Below, one piece after another: positions 29,555-38,118 of a stretch of DNA of 64,000 nt (position 1 is its first letter; each line of letters opens with the position of its first letter). Below the pieces are notes generated by a model. The model saw only the letters and a list, made by a program, of their open reading frames with translations, was not told where the DNA came from and did not search any database. The stretch comes from Bin125 sp026705025 (GTDB lineage: Bacteria; Chloroflexota; Dehalococcoidia; Bin125). The position numbers and the translations under genes were made by a program. The stretch covers positions 1-64,000 of the forward strand of contig JAPPBN010000045.1 in assembly GCA_026705025.1 (NCBI GenBank). The letters are read 5' to 3'.

Positions 29555-30822
29555 GGGGCGGCGGCCTCAACGCTGGCGCGCAGGATGGCCAGACCGTTCT
29601 CGAGTTGCGTGTCTTTGATCGTGAGTGGTGGCATCAGCTTGACCACGTTGGAGCCTGCGCCGCCCGACGTTTCCATCAACAGGCCGCGTTCGAAGGCCGC
29701 TGCACAAATTTGCGACGCCAGGCCGGCGATCGGCGTGTGGAGACCCTGCAGGAATCCACGTCCGCGAACAGTCGCTCGCATGGATTCGTGCTCTGTTGCG
29801 ATTGATTCAAGCTCTGCCCGGATCATCTCCGACTTGCGATGTACGTCGTTCGAGAGCGAGTCATCGACCCACCAGCTCAGCGCCTCGGTTGCGGTAACGA
29901 ACGCCGCGTTGTTTCCGCGGAAGGTGCCGTTGTGCTCGCCCGGCGACCAGATGTCGAGATCAGGACGAATCAACGTGAGCGACATCGGCAGGCCGCTGCC
30001 GGAGATCGACTTCGAGAGACAGATCACGTCGGGCTCGATTGAGGCCGGCTCGAAGGAAAAGAACGTGCCGGAGCGGCCGCAGCCGGCCTGGATGTCGTCG
30101 ACGATCAGCAACACATCGTGCCGCTTGCAGCATTCCGACAGGCGTCGCAGCCAACCGAAGTCGGCGCTGTGCAGGCCGCCTTCGCCCTGGACGGTCTCGA
30201 CGATCACGCCGGCGACGGAGTTTGGGGAATCCGCCAGCATTGCGTCCAGCACGGAAACGGTGTCGACGTCGACGCCGAGTTCTCCGTCATACGGCGCGGT
30301 GAGCTGATGCTGCAGCGGGATACCAGCGGATTCGCGCTTGACGACGTTGCCGCTGAGAGCCAGCGCGCCGAGCGTCATGCCATGAAAGGCGTTCGTGAAC
30401 GAGACAATGTCCCGTCGGCCGGTCACCTTGCGAACGAGCTTGAGCGCCGCTTCGACCGCGTTCGTGCCGGTCGGCCCGGGAAACATCACTTTGTAGGACA
30501 TGCCCCGCGGTTTGAGGATGACGTCGTTGAATCGCTGCAGGAAGTCACGTTTGGCGGTGGTCGCCATGTCGAGCGAGTGGATGATTCCCTGCGATTGCAG
30601 ATACCGGGTCAGGGCCGCAATCATTGCCTCGTTGTTGTGCCCGTAGTTGAGACCACCGGCGCCGCAGAAGAAGTCGAGGTACTCGCGACCATGTTCATCC
30701 CACAGTGACGCCCCGTACGCCCTCGACCAGACGGCGGGCCAGGCCCGGACGTAGGAGCGAACCTCTGACTCCAGCTCCTCGAACGTCTCAAGTCCGCTCA
30801 TCGCCGAGACACCGGAGACCAT
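29551..30822 (-). CDS. Diaminobutyrate--2-oxoglutarate aminotransferase-like (EctB-like)
   Basis: A class III PLP aminotransferase of 423 residues that closely follows the EctB pattern: TFEELESEVRSYVRAWP, LDFFCGAGGLNYGHNN, FPGPTGTNAVEAALKL, SFTNAFHGMTLGALALSGN. The PLP lysine is in ICLSKSISGSGLP and the cofactor Asp in LLIVDDIQAGCGRSG. EctB makes 2,4-diaminobutyrate from aspartate semialdehyde in ectoine synthesis. No ectA or ectC lies nearby, so it may act on another diamine. ATG 30822 has GAGGGTGG upstream; an internal ATG at 30801 is possible. It is convergent with the acylase gene (stops share CTAA). Confidence 0.85.
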   Translation of the reverse strand: MVSGVSAMSGLETFEELESEVRSYVRAWPAVWSRAYGASLWDEHGREYLDFFCGAGGLNYGHNNEAMIAALTRYLQSQGIIHSLDMATTAKRDFLQRFNDVILKPRGMSYKVMFPGPTGTNAVEAALKLVRKVTGRRDIVSFTNAFHGMTLGALALSGNVVKRESAGIPLQHQLTAPYDGELGVDVDTVSVLDAMLADSPNSVAGVIVETVQGEGGLHSADFGWLRRLSECCKRHDVLLIVDDIQAGCGRSGTFFSFEPASIEPDVICLSKSISGSGLPMSLTLIRPDLDIWSPGEHNGTFRGNNAAFVTATEALSWWVDDSLSNDVHRKSEMIRAELESIATEHESMRATVRGRGFLQGLHTPIAGLASQICAAAFERGLLMETSGGAGSNVVKLMPPLTIKDTQLENGLAILRASVEAAAP

Positions 30823-30917
30823 CCACCACCCTCACAATCGGGCACCCCGCCAGAGGCCACTACCTCCACTATGCCCGATTTCGACGTCGAAGTCTCGTTT
30901 GAGTTGGTCATTGATTC

Positions 30918-32876
30918 CTAGCTGTGACTGTTACGCGAGTGATGCGCGTGATGATCCTGTCCGTGCTCGATGTCGTGTTCGCAGTGATCGGGTGGCGGCA
31001 CGTCGAGGCCGGGATTACGGTCGAAGAAGCCCCACGGCTTCAAGCTGAACCCGGCGCGCTGGACCGGCATGACCGGCCAGTCTTCCGGACGTACGAGATG
31101 GTTCATTCCCACGGTGTACCAAAGCACGACATCCGCCTGTTCCAGGCGGCGGTTGGCATCGATCCAGTCCGGAATGCCCAGTCCGGGCTCGCTCTGGGCC
31201 GGATAGTCGCCAGCCGGGTAGCGCTGCGCCGGGTCGTACGAGGTGACCCAGAGCTGTTTGCGCGCGAACGCGGCGCGCTGCGCGATCATCGAGCGCTCGT
31301 CAGCCATCATTGAGACCGACGCGCCCGGGGTCAGAACATAGGCCGGCGATTCGCCGATGGGGTTCCTGACCGAGTCATTCGCGATCCGCCAATGTCGAGC
31401 CGCGGACGATTTGACCTCCCGCCCGCTCTGTGACTCTTCGGTAATCGGCGTTGCGGCCGCAGTGAAAGTGTTGTGATAGGGGTTCTCAGGACCGAGGGGC
31501 AGCGAGATCGTGTCGACCTCGTAGACGGTGTTCTCGCTGCCGTCGACCTCCATGTCCAGCCGGAAGCTGAGGAAGTGCTGGTGATGCACACCGGCCAGCC
31601 GCGGACCGATCTTGTGCCTGGTGACCTGTGGATCATCGTCCTCGATCGCCATCGTCTGCACGATCCCCGTCGCCTTGACCTCGTGCTCCCACGAGCCGTC
31701 CTGGTAGAAGTACCAGTAGAAGCCGTAGTCGTAGTTGTCGACCGTCGCGATCGTTGAGATGACCAGACGCCGAGATCGCCGCAGCCAGGCCTGCGCGCCG
31801 CGCTCGTCGGGATGCCGGTAGGTGTGCTTCCACAGCAACCCGGCATCCTCTTCGTGGATGCAAATCGCGTTCCTAATCGTTCGGGCTCCACCACGCTCAT
31901 CGGTGACGACACCGTCGAGGTAGACGATCTCGCCGAGGCAATCACAACCCAGCTCCAGGGAGTTGACGAGCCGTCCGATGCCGCACTCACCCGAGTCAAA
32001 GGCATTCTTGAAGTAGTGCCCGACCGAGGCGTCACCATACGGCACGACCATCTCGGCCAGCGACGCGCGATAGCAGATGGGACGCAGCTGTCCGTTGTCC
32101 TCATAGCCAATCTGGTGCAGTACCAGGCCCTCGCGCGGATGCAGCGAGACGCGCATCTGCCATTTCTGCCAGCGCAACAGATGGCCTTCGAGGCTGAATG
32201 ACGGTCCGTCCGGCTGGACGATATCGAGCGGTTTCAGATCCTCTCGGTGCGGTCCGCCGTGATCATGGTCGAAGCGCAGCGACGACGTTGGCGGCAATGG
32301 TGAGGGTTCGTCGATGACTTCCAGGACTCGATCTTCCGCGAGGTCGACAATCGCGATCAGTCCCTCGACCGGCCGTCCGTAGGCGTTGTCGTCCGGCTCG
32401 TCGCGCAGGTAGACGATGCCCTTGAGGATTCGGTGTTCAGTCTCCCACGTCGAACCAAAGTTGCCCGTCGGCCAGAGATGGATGAACGATAAGTCGATCT
32501 GTTCTTCGTTGAATCCGCGGCCGCGCATTGCCGAACGCCAATCGGCGTCGGCTCGAATGGTCGCGTCTGCACGTTCGTATTCCTCGAACAAGGCCGGAGG
32601 TTGTACATCGGGACGCGCGGTCACGGAAGTGACCATTCCCGCGTCGAGGTCGGCAACGACCTCTGTCGTCAGACCCGAATCGATGTCGATGCAGATCGCC
32701 TCTGCGCAGCGCGGCGCATATTCGGCGCCCTTGGGCGGCTCCAATGCAGCGACGAGGAGGAAGCGCAACGACTCCGGCGAGCGGAGGTACTCGCTGATGA
32801 TCCTCGACGCGCGGACGATCTCATCGGCCGACAGCGGGTCGAGCGGATGAATCCGCGTTCTTGCCTCGGTGACCAC
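30918..32876 (-). CDS. Copper amine oxidase (primary-amine oxidase), copy 1
   Basis: A 652-residue copper amine oxidase that converts primary amines, oxygen and water to aldehyde, ammonia and hydrogen peroxide. The topaquinone precursor is Tyr382 in TVDNYDYGF; the catalytic base is Asp294 in AFDSGECG; copper ligands are His432 and His434 (HQH) and a third His in NHLVRPEDWP. The C-terminus is His-rich (about ten His in 25 residues). No signal peptide is visible. I start at GTG 32876, nine bases after the upstream copy's stop, because this matches the paralogue's N-terminus (VTEAR); a frame from 33050 lies inside that gene. The substrate is unknown. Confidence 0.92.
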   Translation of the reverse strand: MVTEARTRIHPLDPLSADEIVRASRIISEYLRSPESLRFLLVAALEPPKGAEYAPRCAEAICIDIDSGLTTEVVADLDAGMVTSVTARPDVQPPALFEEYERADATIRADADWRSAMRGRGFNEEQIDLSFIHLWPTGNFGSTWETEHRILKGIVYLRDEPDDNAYGRPVEGLIAIVDLAEDRVLEVIDEPSPLPPTSSLRFDHDHGGPHREDLKPLDIVQPDGPSFSLEGHLLRWQKWQMRVSLHPREGLVLHQIGYEDNGQLRPICYRASLAEMVVPYGDASVGHYFKNAFDSGECGIGRLVNSLELGCDCLGEIVYLDGVVTDERGGARTIRNAICIHEEDAGLLWKHTYRHPDERGAQAWLRRSRRLVISTIATVDNYDYGFYWYFYQDGSWEHEVKATGIVQTMAIEDDDPQVTRHKIGPRLAGVHHQHFLSFRLDMEVDGSENTVYEVDTISLPLGPENPYHNTFTAAATPITEESQSGREVKSSAARHWRIANDSVRNPIGESPAYVLTPGASVSMMADERSMIAQRAAFARKQLWVTSYDPAQRYPAGDYPAQSEPGLGIPDWIDANRRLEQADVVLWYTVGMNHLVRPEDWPVMPVQRAGFSLKPWGFFDRNPGLDVPPPDHCEHDIEHGQDHHAHHSRNSHS

Positions 32877-32884
32877 CGACGCCC

Positions 32885-34873
32885 CTAGCTGTGACCGTTG
32901 TGGCCGACGTGGTTGCTGTGGTCGTGTGAGTCGTGATCCATCTCGTGGGCGCAGTGGTCGGGCGCGGGCAGGTCGAGCGCCGGGTTGTGCTCGAAGAAGC
33001 CGGCCGGTCGCAGCTTGAACCCGCTCCGATGCACCGGCGCCACGGGCCAATCCTCGGGCACGACGATGTGGTTCATCCCGACCGTGTACCAGAGCACCAC
33101 GTCCTCATCGGCGATCTCGCGGTCGGCCGCGGTCCAGGCCGGGATGCCCTCGCCGGGCAGACTCTGATTCGGGTAATCGCCGGCGGGATAGAACTCGGAA
33201 TCGTCGTAGGGCGTCACCCAGAGTTGCTTCTGGGTGAAGCCGGCGCGACCGCGCACGGCGGCGTCGGGACCGGCCATCATGGCGACCGTCTCGCCCGGCA
33301 CCAGGAGATACGCCGGTGCATGGCCGACATGGTTCACCTTGTTGGTGTTGGCGATCCGCCAGTGACGCGCCGAGGCAGCGTTGACCACGCCCTCGCCGTC
33401 GGTTTCGCTCAGCAGCGGCTTGGCGACCGCGGTGAAGGCGTTGTTGTAGGGATTCTCGGGACCCGCCGGCAATGGCTGGGTGTCGACCTGGTAGACCGTG
33501 TTGGTCCCGCCGTCGACCTCCATGTCCATGCGGAAGCAGAGGAAGTGCTGGTGGATCGGCGCAGCCAATCCGGGCGCGATCATGTGACGCGTGATCTGCG
33601 GGTCGTCCGGGTCGGCGGCGATCGTCTGCACGATGCCGGTCGCCTTGACTTCCTGCTCCCACGAGCCGTCCGGGTAGAACATCCAGTAGAAGCCGTAGTC
33701 GTAGTTGCCGACCGTGGCGATCGCCGAAACGACCAGTCGCCGTGTGCGCCGCACTTCCGAGACCGGGATATCATCCTCGACTCGGGTGTGCTTCCAGTTG
33801 ATCCCGAAGTCTTCCTCGTGGATGCAGATCGCGTTGTTGATCGTGCGCGAGCCGCCGAACTCGTTGGTCACGTGACCGTCCAGGTAGACGATCTCGCCCA
33901 GGCAGTCGCAGCCCAGCTCGAGCGAGTTGCTCAACCGGCCCAGCCCGCCGACCTCGCCCGAGTCGAACGCGTTCTTGAAGTATTGCGTCGGCGAGGGGTC
34001 GCCGTAGGGCACGACCATCTCGGTCATCGAGGCGCGGTAGCAGATCGGCCGCAGCTCGCCATCGTCGTCGTACGCGATCTGGTGCAGGACCAGACCCTCA
34101 CGCGGGTGCAGCGAGACGCGCATTTGCCACTTCTGCCAGGACAGCAGGTGGCCGTCGAGCGTGAAGGAGACGCCGTCGGGCTGGACGATGTCGAGCGCCT
34201 GCAGGCCCTCGCGCGGCTCGATGTCGTTGTAGCGGTAGTCGAGCGACGTCTCGGGCGCCGCCGGACCGGGCTCGTCGACCACGTCGAGGACGCGGTTTTC
34301 AACCAGGTCGACGACTGCCATCACATGCTCGATCGGCCGACCGTAGCCGTTCGACTCCTCAGAGTCGCGCAGGTAGGAGATCGCCTTGAGCGTGCGGTGC
34401 TCGTTCTCCCAGGCGGTGCCAAAGTTGCCGCCCGGCCAGGGGTCGATCTGGATCAGCTCAATCTGCTCATCCGAGAAGCCCCGAGATTTCATCGCCGCAA
34501 TCCAACGAGAGTCGGAGCGAACCGCCTCCTGAGCCCGGCCGAACTCCTCCATCAGCGGAAACGGCTGCTGTCCTTCCAGCGGAGTCCAGCGAACCACGGC
34601 CTCGGAGCCGAGGTCGACCACGCACTCCACGGAGTCGCCGGTCGTGATGTCATGCAGCAGGACCAGCGCCAGGCGCTCAATCGCGTCGCCGTCGGAGAAT
34701 CCGCGGACCACATCCTTTGCCGGCTCATCCAACGCCACCAGAGGGAATCGCCAGCCGTCGCGAGGCGCATGCGACGAGGCGATCTGAGAAGCCGCCGATA
34801 TCTCGTCGGCAGTCAATGGGTCAAGCGGGTGTGTCACGCCAACCGGCGTCGTGGGTCGTGTCTCGGTGACCAT
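32885..34873 (-). CDS. Copper amine oxidase (primary-amine oxidase), copy 2
   Basis: A 662-residue paralogue of the downstream copy. TPQ precursor Tyr391 (TVGNYDYGF), catalytic Asp304 (AFDSGEVGG), copper ligands His441, His443 and His602 (NHIVVPEDWP) are all present, so it should be active. The last 25 residues are rich in His and Asp and could bind metal. AGGAG lies seven bases before ATG 34873. This gene is first of the two-gene operon. A long antisense frame over it (32933-34900) is a codon-bias artefact. Differences between the two copies probably reflect different amine substrates. Confidence 0.92.
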   Translation of the reverse strand: MVTETRPTTPVGVTHPLDPLTADEISAASQIASSHAPRDGWRFPLVALDEPAKDVVRGFSDGDAIERLALVLLHDITTGDSVECVVDLGSEAVVRWTPLEGQQPFPLMEEFGRAQEAVRSDSRWIAAMKSRGFSDEQIELIQIDPWPGGNFGTAWENEHRTLKAISYLRDSEESNGYGRPIEHVMAVVDLVENRVLDVVDEPGPAAPETSLDYRYNDIEPREGLQALDIVQPDGVSFTLDGHLLSWQKWQMRVSLHPREGLVLHQIAYDDDGELRPICYRASMTEMVVPYGDPSPTQYFKNAFDSGEVGGLGRLSNSLELGCDCLGEIVYLDGHVTNEFGGSRTINNAICIHEEDFGINWKHTRVEDDIPVSEVRRTRRLVVSAIATVGNYDYGFYWMFYPDGSWEQEVKATGIVQTIAADPDDPQITRHMIAPGLAAPIHQHFLCFRMDMEVDGGTNTVYQVDTQPLPAGPENPYNNAFTAVAKPLLSETDGEGVVNAASARHWRIANTNKVNHVGHAPAYLLVPGETVAMMAGPDAAVRGRAGFTQKQLWVTPYDDSEFYPAGDYPNQSLPGEGIPAWTAADREIADEDVVLWYTVGMNHIVVPEDWPVAPVHRSGFKLRPAGFFEHNPALDLPAPDHCAHEMDHDSHDHSNHVGHNGHS

Positions 34874-35304
34874 GTGATGTCTCCTGTTACTCGGTCTTGA
34901 ATGGAGGGTATCCGAAGCGGGCTGGACTGTTGGAGCGGCGAGATTTCGCTCCCTTGGACAGAAATTGCTGTTCTGGACTAGGAATTGTCGCGTCAGGTGT
35001 GCAGGTTTGTCCAGATTTGTCCAGATGAGTCCAGATGAGTCTGTCTGAGTCGGAGATCTGTGAGCTCTCGTCTAGAAGGATCTGGGAGATTGCAGGAGCG
35101 TCCGGTTCGAGAGCGAGTTGTCGATAGGACATGCGGTCAACTCTCCGTATATGTGATCACGTGTTCTGACTGTACCGAAACCAGAGCCCGCTGGGGCGGC
35201 CGAAGCACGCTGCGAAGGTGCGTCCGTGAGGAACTGCTGAGTAGGACCGTTGGTCTTCCGGACAGGCGCGGTCTCGAGCCGGCATTCGGATGAGAGACCA
35301 CCCG
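34874..35304. other. Gene-free region upstream of amine oxidases
   Basis: About 430 bases without a convincing gene. It holds the decamer array at 35001-35050, homopurine-like runs and scattered short inverted repeats. It must contain the promoter of the amine-oxidase operon (start 34873), but I could not fix a -35/-10 pair. The sequence GGTTCGAGAGC near 35102 resembles a tRNA T-loop, but its flanks do not pair. Confidence 0.5.
35001..35050 (-). repeat. Tandem decamer repeat upstream of amine oxidases
   Basis: Units GTCCAGATTT and GTCCAGATGA repeat about four times after GCAGGTTT. The unit, its order and part of the flank (AGGTGT before it) match the reverse complement of the array at 17714-17766, 17 kb away. 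The two arrays are in opposite orientation relative to the window. Confidence 0.7.
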
Positions 35305-36063
35305 TCAAGGGGTGAAGATGTGCTGGCGGTGATGCGCAAGAAACTCCTGAGATGGCTGATGAGTCTGCGGCAATCCAATGGAAACGCCTTCGTATGAAAC
35401 GAGATTGAGGTTCAGGAAGTCCTCGTCGTTGTCCTTCAGAATCGAGGAGACCTTGATCCGGTAGTCCTCGCCAACCGTAATCAAACCGATGTCAAAGGCT
35501 TTGTCATGAAGGACGTTCAGACAGAGTCCGTTGGTTGGATTTAAGCCGTTCTCCTTGTCATCGCGCCAAGGCTTGATGTGGCTGGCGACGAGCAATCGGG
35601 TATCACCGACACCGGTCACGCAGCATCGATTCTGATACGCGTTCAGCACTGCGCGGCGGAAAAGATCTTGGCCGCGTCTCGATTTGGTGGTTGACATCGC
35701 CTCTGTTAGCTGAGGCCCCTCCGTGTTTATCCCAATCATTTCGTGCGAAGGTCCGTCTACAAGTGGCTCTTCGTTTGCCCACGCCTCAGAGACCGCTTCG
35801 TGGATCTGCCTAGGCCTGTTGAGAACGTCGTCCCAGAGTTCGCGATCCCGCGCTCCGACGTTGCTAAAGCCGCCTACAGCTGTTGGATCTAGGTGCTTGA
35901 AGTTCGCCATTTTGAAGACGACGCTGTCGGGCGATCTTCCGATCCGCTTTGCGAGGTCAATGATCCTGTCGTTCGACTTGTCCTGACTGCCCAACAGCGG
36001 ATCGAGATAGAGGCCCAAGGCCAAGAGAAGCTCTCTGCGCGTCCAAGGCTGACCAGCGGGCAT
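35305..36063 (-). CDS. HNH endonuclease
   Basis: A 252-residue protein with a C-terminal HNH domain: SHIKPWRDDKENGLNPTNGL supplies the first His and the central Asn, and NVLHDKAFD the last His, as in the HNH_2 family of restriction-like nucleases. The N-terminal half (WTRRELLLALGLYLDPLLG, later RIGRSPDSVVFKMANFKHLD) is a helical domain often found in front of such HNH domains and probably binds DNA. No methyltransferase is adjacent, so a restriction role is uncertain. Codon use is less GC-biased than in the neighbours. It is divergent from the unknown gene at 36126. Confidence 0.8.
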   Translation of the reverse strand: MPAGQPWTRRELLLALGLYLDPLLGSQDKSNDRIIDLAKRIGRSPDSVVFKMANFKHLDPTAVGGFSNVGARDRELWDDVLNRPRQIHEAVSEAWANEEPLVDGPSHEMIGINTEGPQLTEAMSTTKSRRGQDLFRRAVLNAYQNRCCVTGVGDTRLLVASHIKPWRDDKENGLNPTNGLCLNVLHDKAFDIGLITVGEDYRIKVSSILKDNDEDFLNLNLVSYEGVSIGLPQTHQPSQEFLAHHRQHIFTP

Positions 36064-36125
36064 TTCGAGGTTTCGATTTGCTAATGGCGTCGATAACCGC
36101 CAGGATTCGGACCGGAGGTGAAACG

Positions 36126-36608
36126 ATGTCCAGCCCGCCTGTTCTTAAGACAGAACTGGAAAGGATCTGGTTACAGAACGACATTGTATGGCTTGTCAAA
36201 CGGTTGGGGTTTGCAGAAGTGGACGAACGGACCGATTGGCCTCAGGTGATCGAGGTGCTGCCAGAGTTCGCCGATGTTTTGCAACAGGCGGTGCAAGATG
36301 CGGCGCGCGAGACCACGGAGGTCCAACTGCTGTCTCACGGGATTGAAGGAAGAGCGGTGGCTAGACGGGACGGTCTGAGGCGTTTCTTGGTTTGGGACTT
36401 GTTGGGCACACCGAAGAGTGAAGATGGCCCCTGCGGAGCACTGGCGATATTCGCGTTGATGTCATGCCACTCGGCTCCTTGGCTTTGGTGTTGGATTTGC
36501 GAAAGCGCGGAGGAGGACGAGTACGCCCAGTCAATCTTCGGATGGTGGGAGCCGCAGCGCTTCGCATACGCAAAGGGGATTCCGCTGTTCGCACAGCGGA
36601 TCGAATAG
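36126..36608 (+). CDS. Hypothetical protein next to HNH nuclease
   Basis: A 160-residue protein I do not recognise. It starts MSSPPVLKTELERIWLQND, has no signal peptide or membrane segment, and contains a Trp/Cys-rich stretch near residue 120 (SCHSAPWLWCWICESAEEDE) and a C-terminus FAYAKGIPLFAQRIE. ATG 36126 is chosen because GGAGGTG lies five bases upstream; a longer frame from 36078 is less likely. It is divergent from the HNH gene with 62 bases between, and shares its less GC-rich composition. A strong hairpin follows. It could be an immunity or regulatory partner, but nothing in the sequence proves that. Confidence 0.65.
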   Translation: MSSPPVLKTELERIWLQNDIVWLVKRLGFAEVDERTDWPQVIEVLPEFADVLQQAVQDAARETTEVQLLSHGIEGRAVARRDGLRRFLVWDLLGTPKSEDGPCGALAIFALMSCHSAPWLWCWICESAEEDEYAQSIFGWWEPQRFAYAKGIPLFAQRIE

Positions 36609-36641
36609 CCAAAGTGGTATTGCGATGTCAGAAGACACGCG

Positions 36642-36669
36642 AGAGGGCGGGCCGATGGGCCCGCCCTCT
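36642..36669. terminator. 12-bp hairpin between convergent genes
   Basis: AGAGGGCGGGCC and its exact reverse complement around the loop GATG. It lies between the stop of the unknown gene (36608) and the stop of the convergent binding-protein gene (36694), so it can serve both. No T-run. Confidence 0.65.
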
Positions 36670-36693
36670 GGTGTTGCCTCTGCCAAGCGGTTC

Positions 36694-37962
36694 CTACTGG
36701 TCGCAGAAGGAGGGGGTCTGGTCGGGGGCGATTTGCATGGCCAGGGCGCAGATCTGCTGCTGCCATCCCGGAGGCAGGTTGTCGATGTAGGCCTGGTTGA
36801 GGGCAACCGGGCGAATCAGCATCGTCGTCGTCTCGGGAGCCTGCGCCGCGGTGAGCGCCAGCATGGCGCGGACGCTGGGGCTGGAATCGACGTTCTTCAG
36901 AGCCAGCATGACGTGGCTCGCCTGCGAGAGGTCGCCGTCGTCGATCGCGAACAACATCTGACCTTCATAGACCTGTACCAGACTGAACTGGGAGCGGCCG
37001 ATGGAGCCAACGATGGCGTCGCTGCCGAGGAAGCCAATAGCGCCGATCGCCACGTGGGCCAGGGTTGGATTGAGGACCAGGACACCAGCGGCCTGGTTCA
37101 CCGCGATGGCTTCGCCGATCGCCCTGCCGGAGATCATCGGATCGGTCAGACTGCCGGGCGGCAGGTCCACGCGCTCGACCGAGCCGCCGTAGGTGTTGGC
37201 CAGGCCCTCGCAGCGATCCGACAGGCCGATGTTGACCGGTTCGTGGATGACGCAGAGGATGGTGCCGGTCAGACCGGCCCCGTTGAACTCGCGGCCGGCA
37301 AGTTCACCGGCTCCTCGGTCGTCGAGTCCGTAGTGGATTGTCGATCCGACGCGTCCAGCGACGTCGGCTCCGGAGTTGAAGGTGACGAGGAATGCGCCGC
37401 TGGTTCGCGCTGCGGTCAGCGCATCGCGCAGTCCATCGAGTTCCGGGATCGAGGACGCGATACCCAGGGCGCCACGGTCGACGCAATCCATGATTGCTGC
37501 CGCGTGGTCCGCGACCACGGGCTCGCCGCTGATCTCCACGTTGGTCAAACCGAGTTCGGCCGCATTCTGCCGCGCCACCAGGTTGAAGTTGGTCCAGAAT
37601 GGATCGCCTTCGGCTCCGTGGTGGATGACGCAGTAGAGCTCGGCCGGTTCGTCCGGCATGGACACGTCCTGCATGGAGTCGTCGGCCATTGCTGCGGCGA
37701 CGGAGACGGCGACCGGCGATGACACGCGCCACTCGCCGACTATGCCAGGCTCCAGGTAGCGGGCAGTGGGCAGTTGGCGGTCGCCCCAGCTGCCGTCAGC
37801 ATTGATTTGTTGGACGGCGACCTCGACGCTGCCGTCGCTGTGGCGCATCGTCGCGACCCGAACCTCCGACTCGCCGTGGTGGGCGGCATAGACCGCGCCG
37901 GCAATGACGCCGATCACGGCGATCAAGGCCAGCGTGGCCAGTTTCCATCTGTGTTGGGACAT
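36694..37962 (-). CDS. Membrane-tethered type 1 periplasmic binding protein, paralogue
   Basis: A 422-residue paralogue of the gene at 25849. It has one N-terminal membrane helix (residues 7-27), the same small domain at about 33-90 (VRVATMRHSDGSVEVAVQQ, W, LPTARYLE, EWRVSSPVAVSV) and a type 1 periplasmic-binding fold (ASSIPELDGLRDALTAART, VTFNSGAD, GTILCVIHE, VLVLNPTLAHVAIGAIG). AAGGAG precedes ATG 37962. It lacks adjacent permease or ATPase genes. The last 25 residues include two Cys (QQICALAMQ and SFCDQ). It lies at the other edge of the amine-related cluster, and an inverted repeat sits 37 bases upstream. Confidence 0.8.
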   Translation of the reverse strand: MSQHRWKLATLALIAVIGVIAGAVYAAHHGESEVRVATMRHSDGSVEVAVQQINADGSWGDRQLPTARYLEPGIVGEWRVSSPVAVSVAAAMADDSMQDVSMPDEPAELYCVIHHGAEGDPFWTNFNLVARQNAAELGLTNVEISGEPVVADHAAAIMDCVDRGALGIASSIPELDGLRDALTAARTSGAFLVTFNSGADVAGRVGSTIHYGLDDRGAGELAGREFNGAGLTGTILCVIHEPVNIGLSDRCEGLANTYGGSVERVDLPPGSLTDPMISGRAIGEAIAVNQAAGVLVLNPTLAHVAIGAIGFLGSDAIVGSIGRSQFSLVQVYEGQMLFAIDDGDLSQASHVMLALKNVDSSPSVRAMLALTAAQAPETTTMLIRPVALNQAYIDNLPPGWQQQICALAMQIAPDQTPSFCDQ

Positions 37963-37998
37963 GTCGGCTCCTTTGGATGATTGCCTTCAATAGCTGTA

Positions 37999-38014
37999 GT
38001 TTGCAATCGCAAAC
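37999..38014 (-). promoter_or_regulatory. Inverted repeat upstream of binding-protein gene
   Basis: GTTTGC AATC GCAAAC, a perfect 6-base inverted repeat 37 bases before the ATG at 37962. The position and form suit an operator for a dimeric regulator. No regulator gene is near. Confidence 0.35.
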
Positions 38015-38048
38015 AGGTTATGTTCCCGTGATCGGAAGTGCAAAGACG

Positions 38049-38084
38049 AAGCAGGGGTACGGGCCGAAACCCGTACCCCTGCTT
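38049..38084 (-). terminator. 15-bp perfect hairpin after thiolase gene
   Basis: AAGCAGGGGTACGGG with its exact reverse complement and loop CCGAAA, 35 bases past the thiolase stop (38119) in the direction of transcription. The sequence beyond it, CGTCTTTGCACTTCC, has only a short T-run. Confidence 0.65.
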
Positions 38085-38118
38085 GGCTCGTTGAGGTCGT
38101 CGGTTGGGTCGATGGACC

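Noticed and set aside
32933..34900. A 655-codon frame opposite the second copper amine oxidase
   Set aside because: The amine oxidase has every catalytic residue; the opposite frame has low-complexity Val/Arg/Asp sequence typical of a shadow.
35095..35125. A tRNA-like T-loop (GGTTCGAGAGC)
   Set aside because: The flanking bases do not pair into a T-stem and no acceptor or anticodon arm is found around it.
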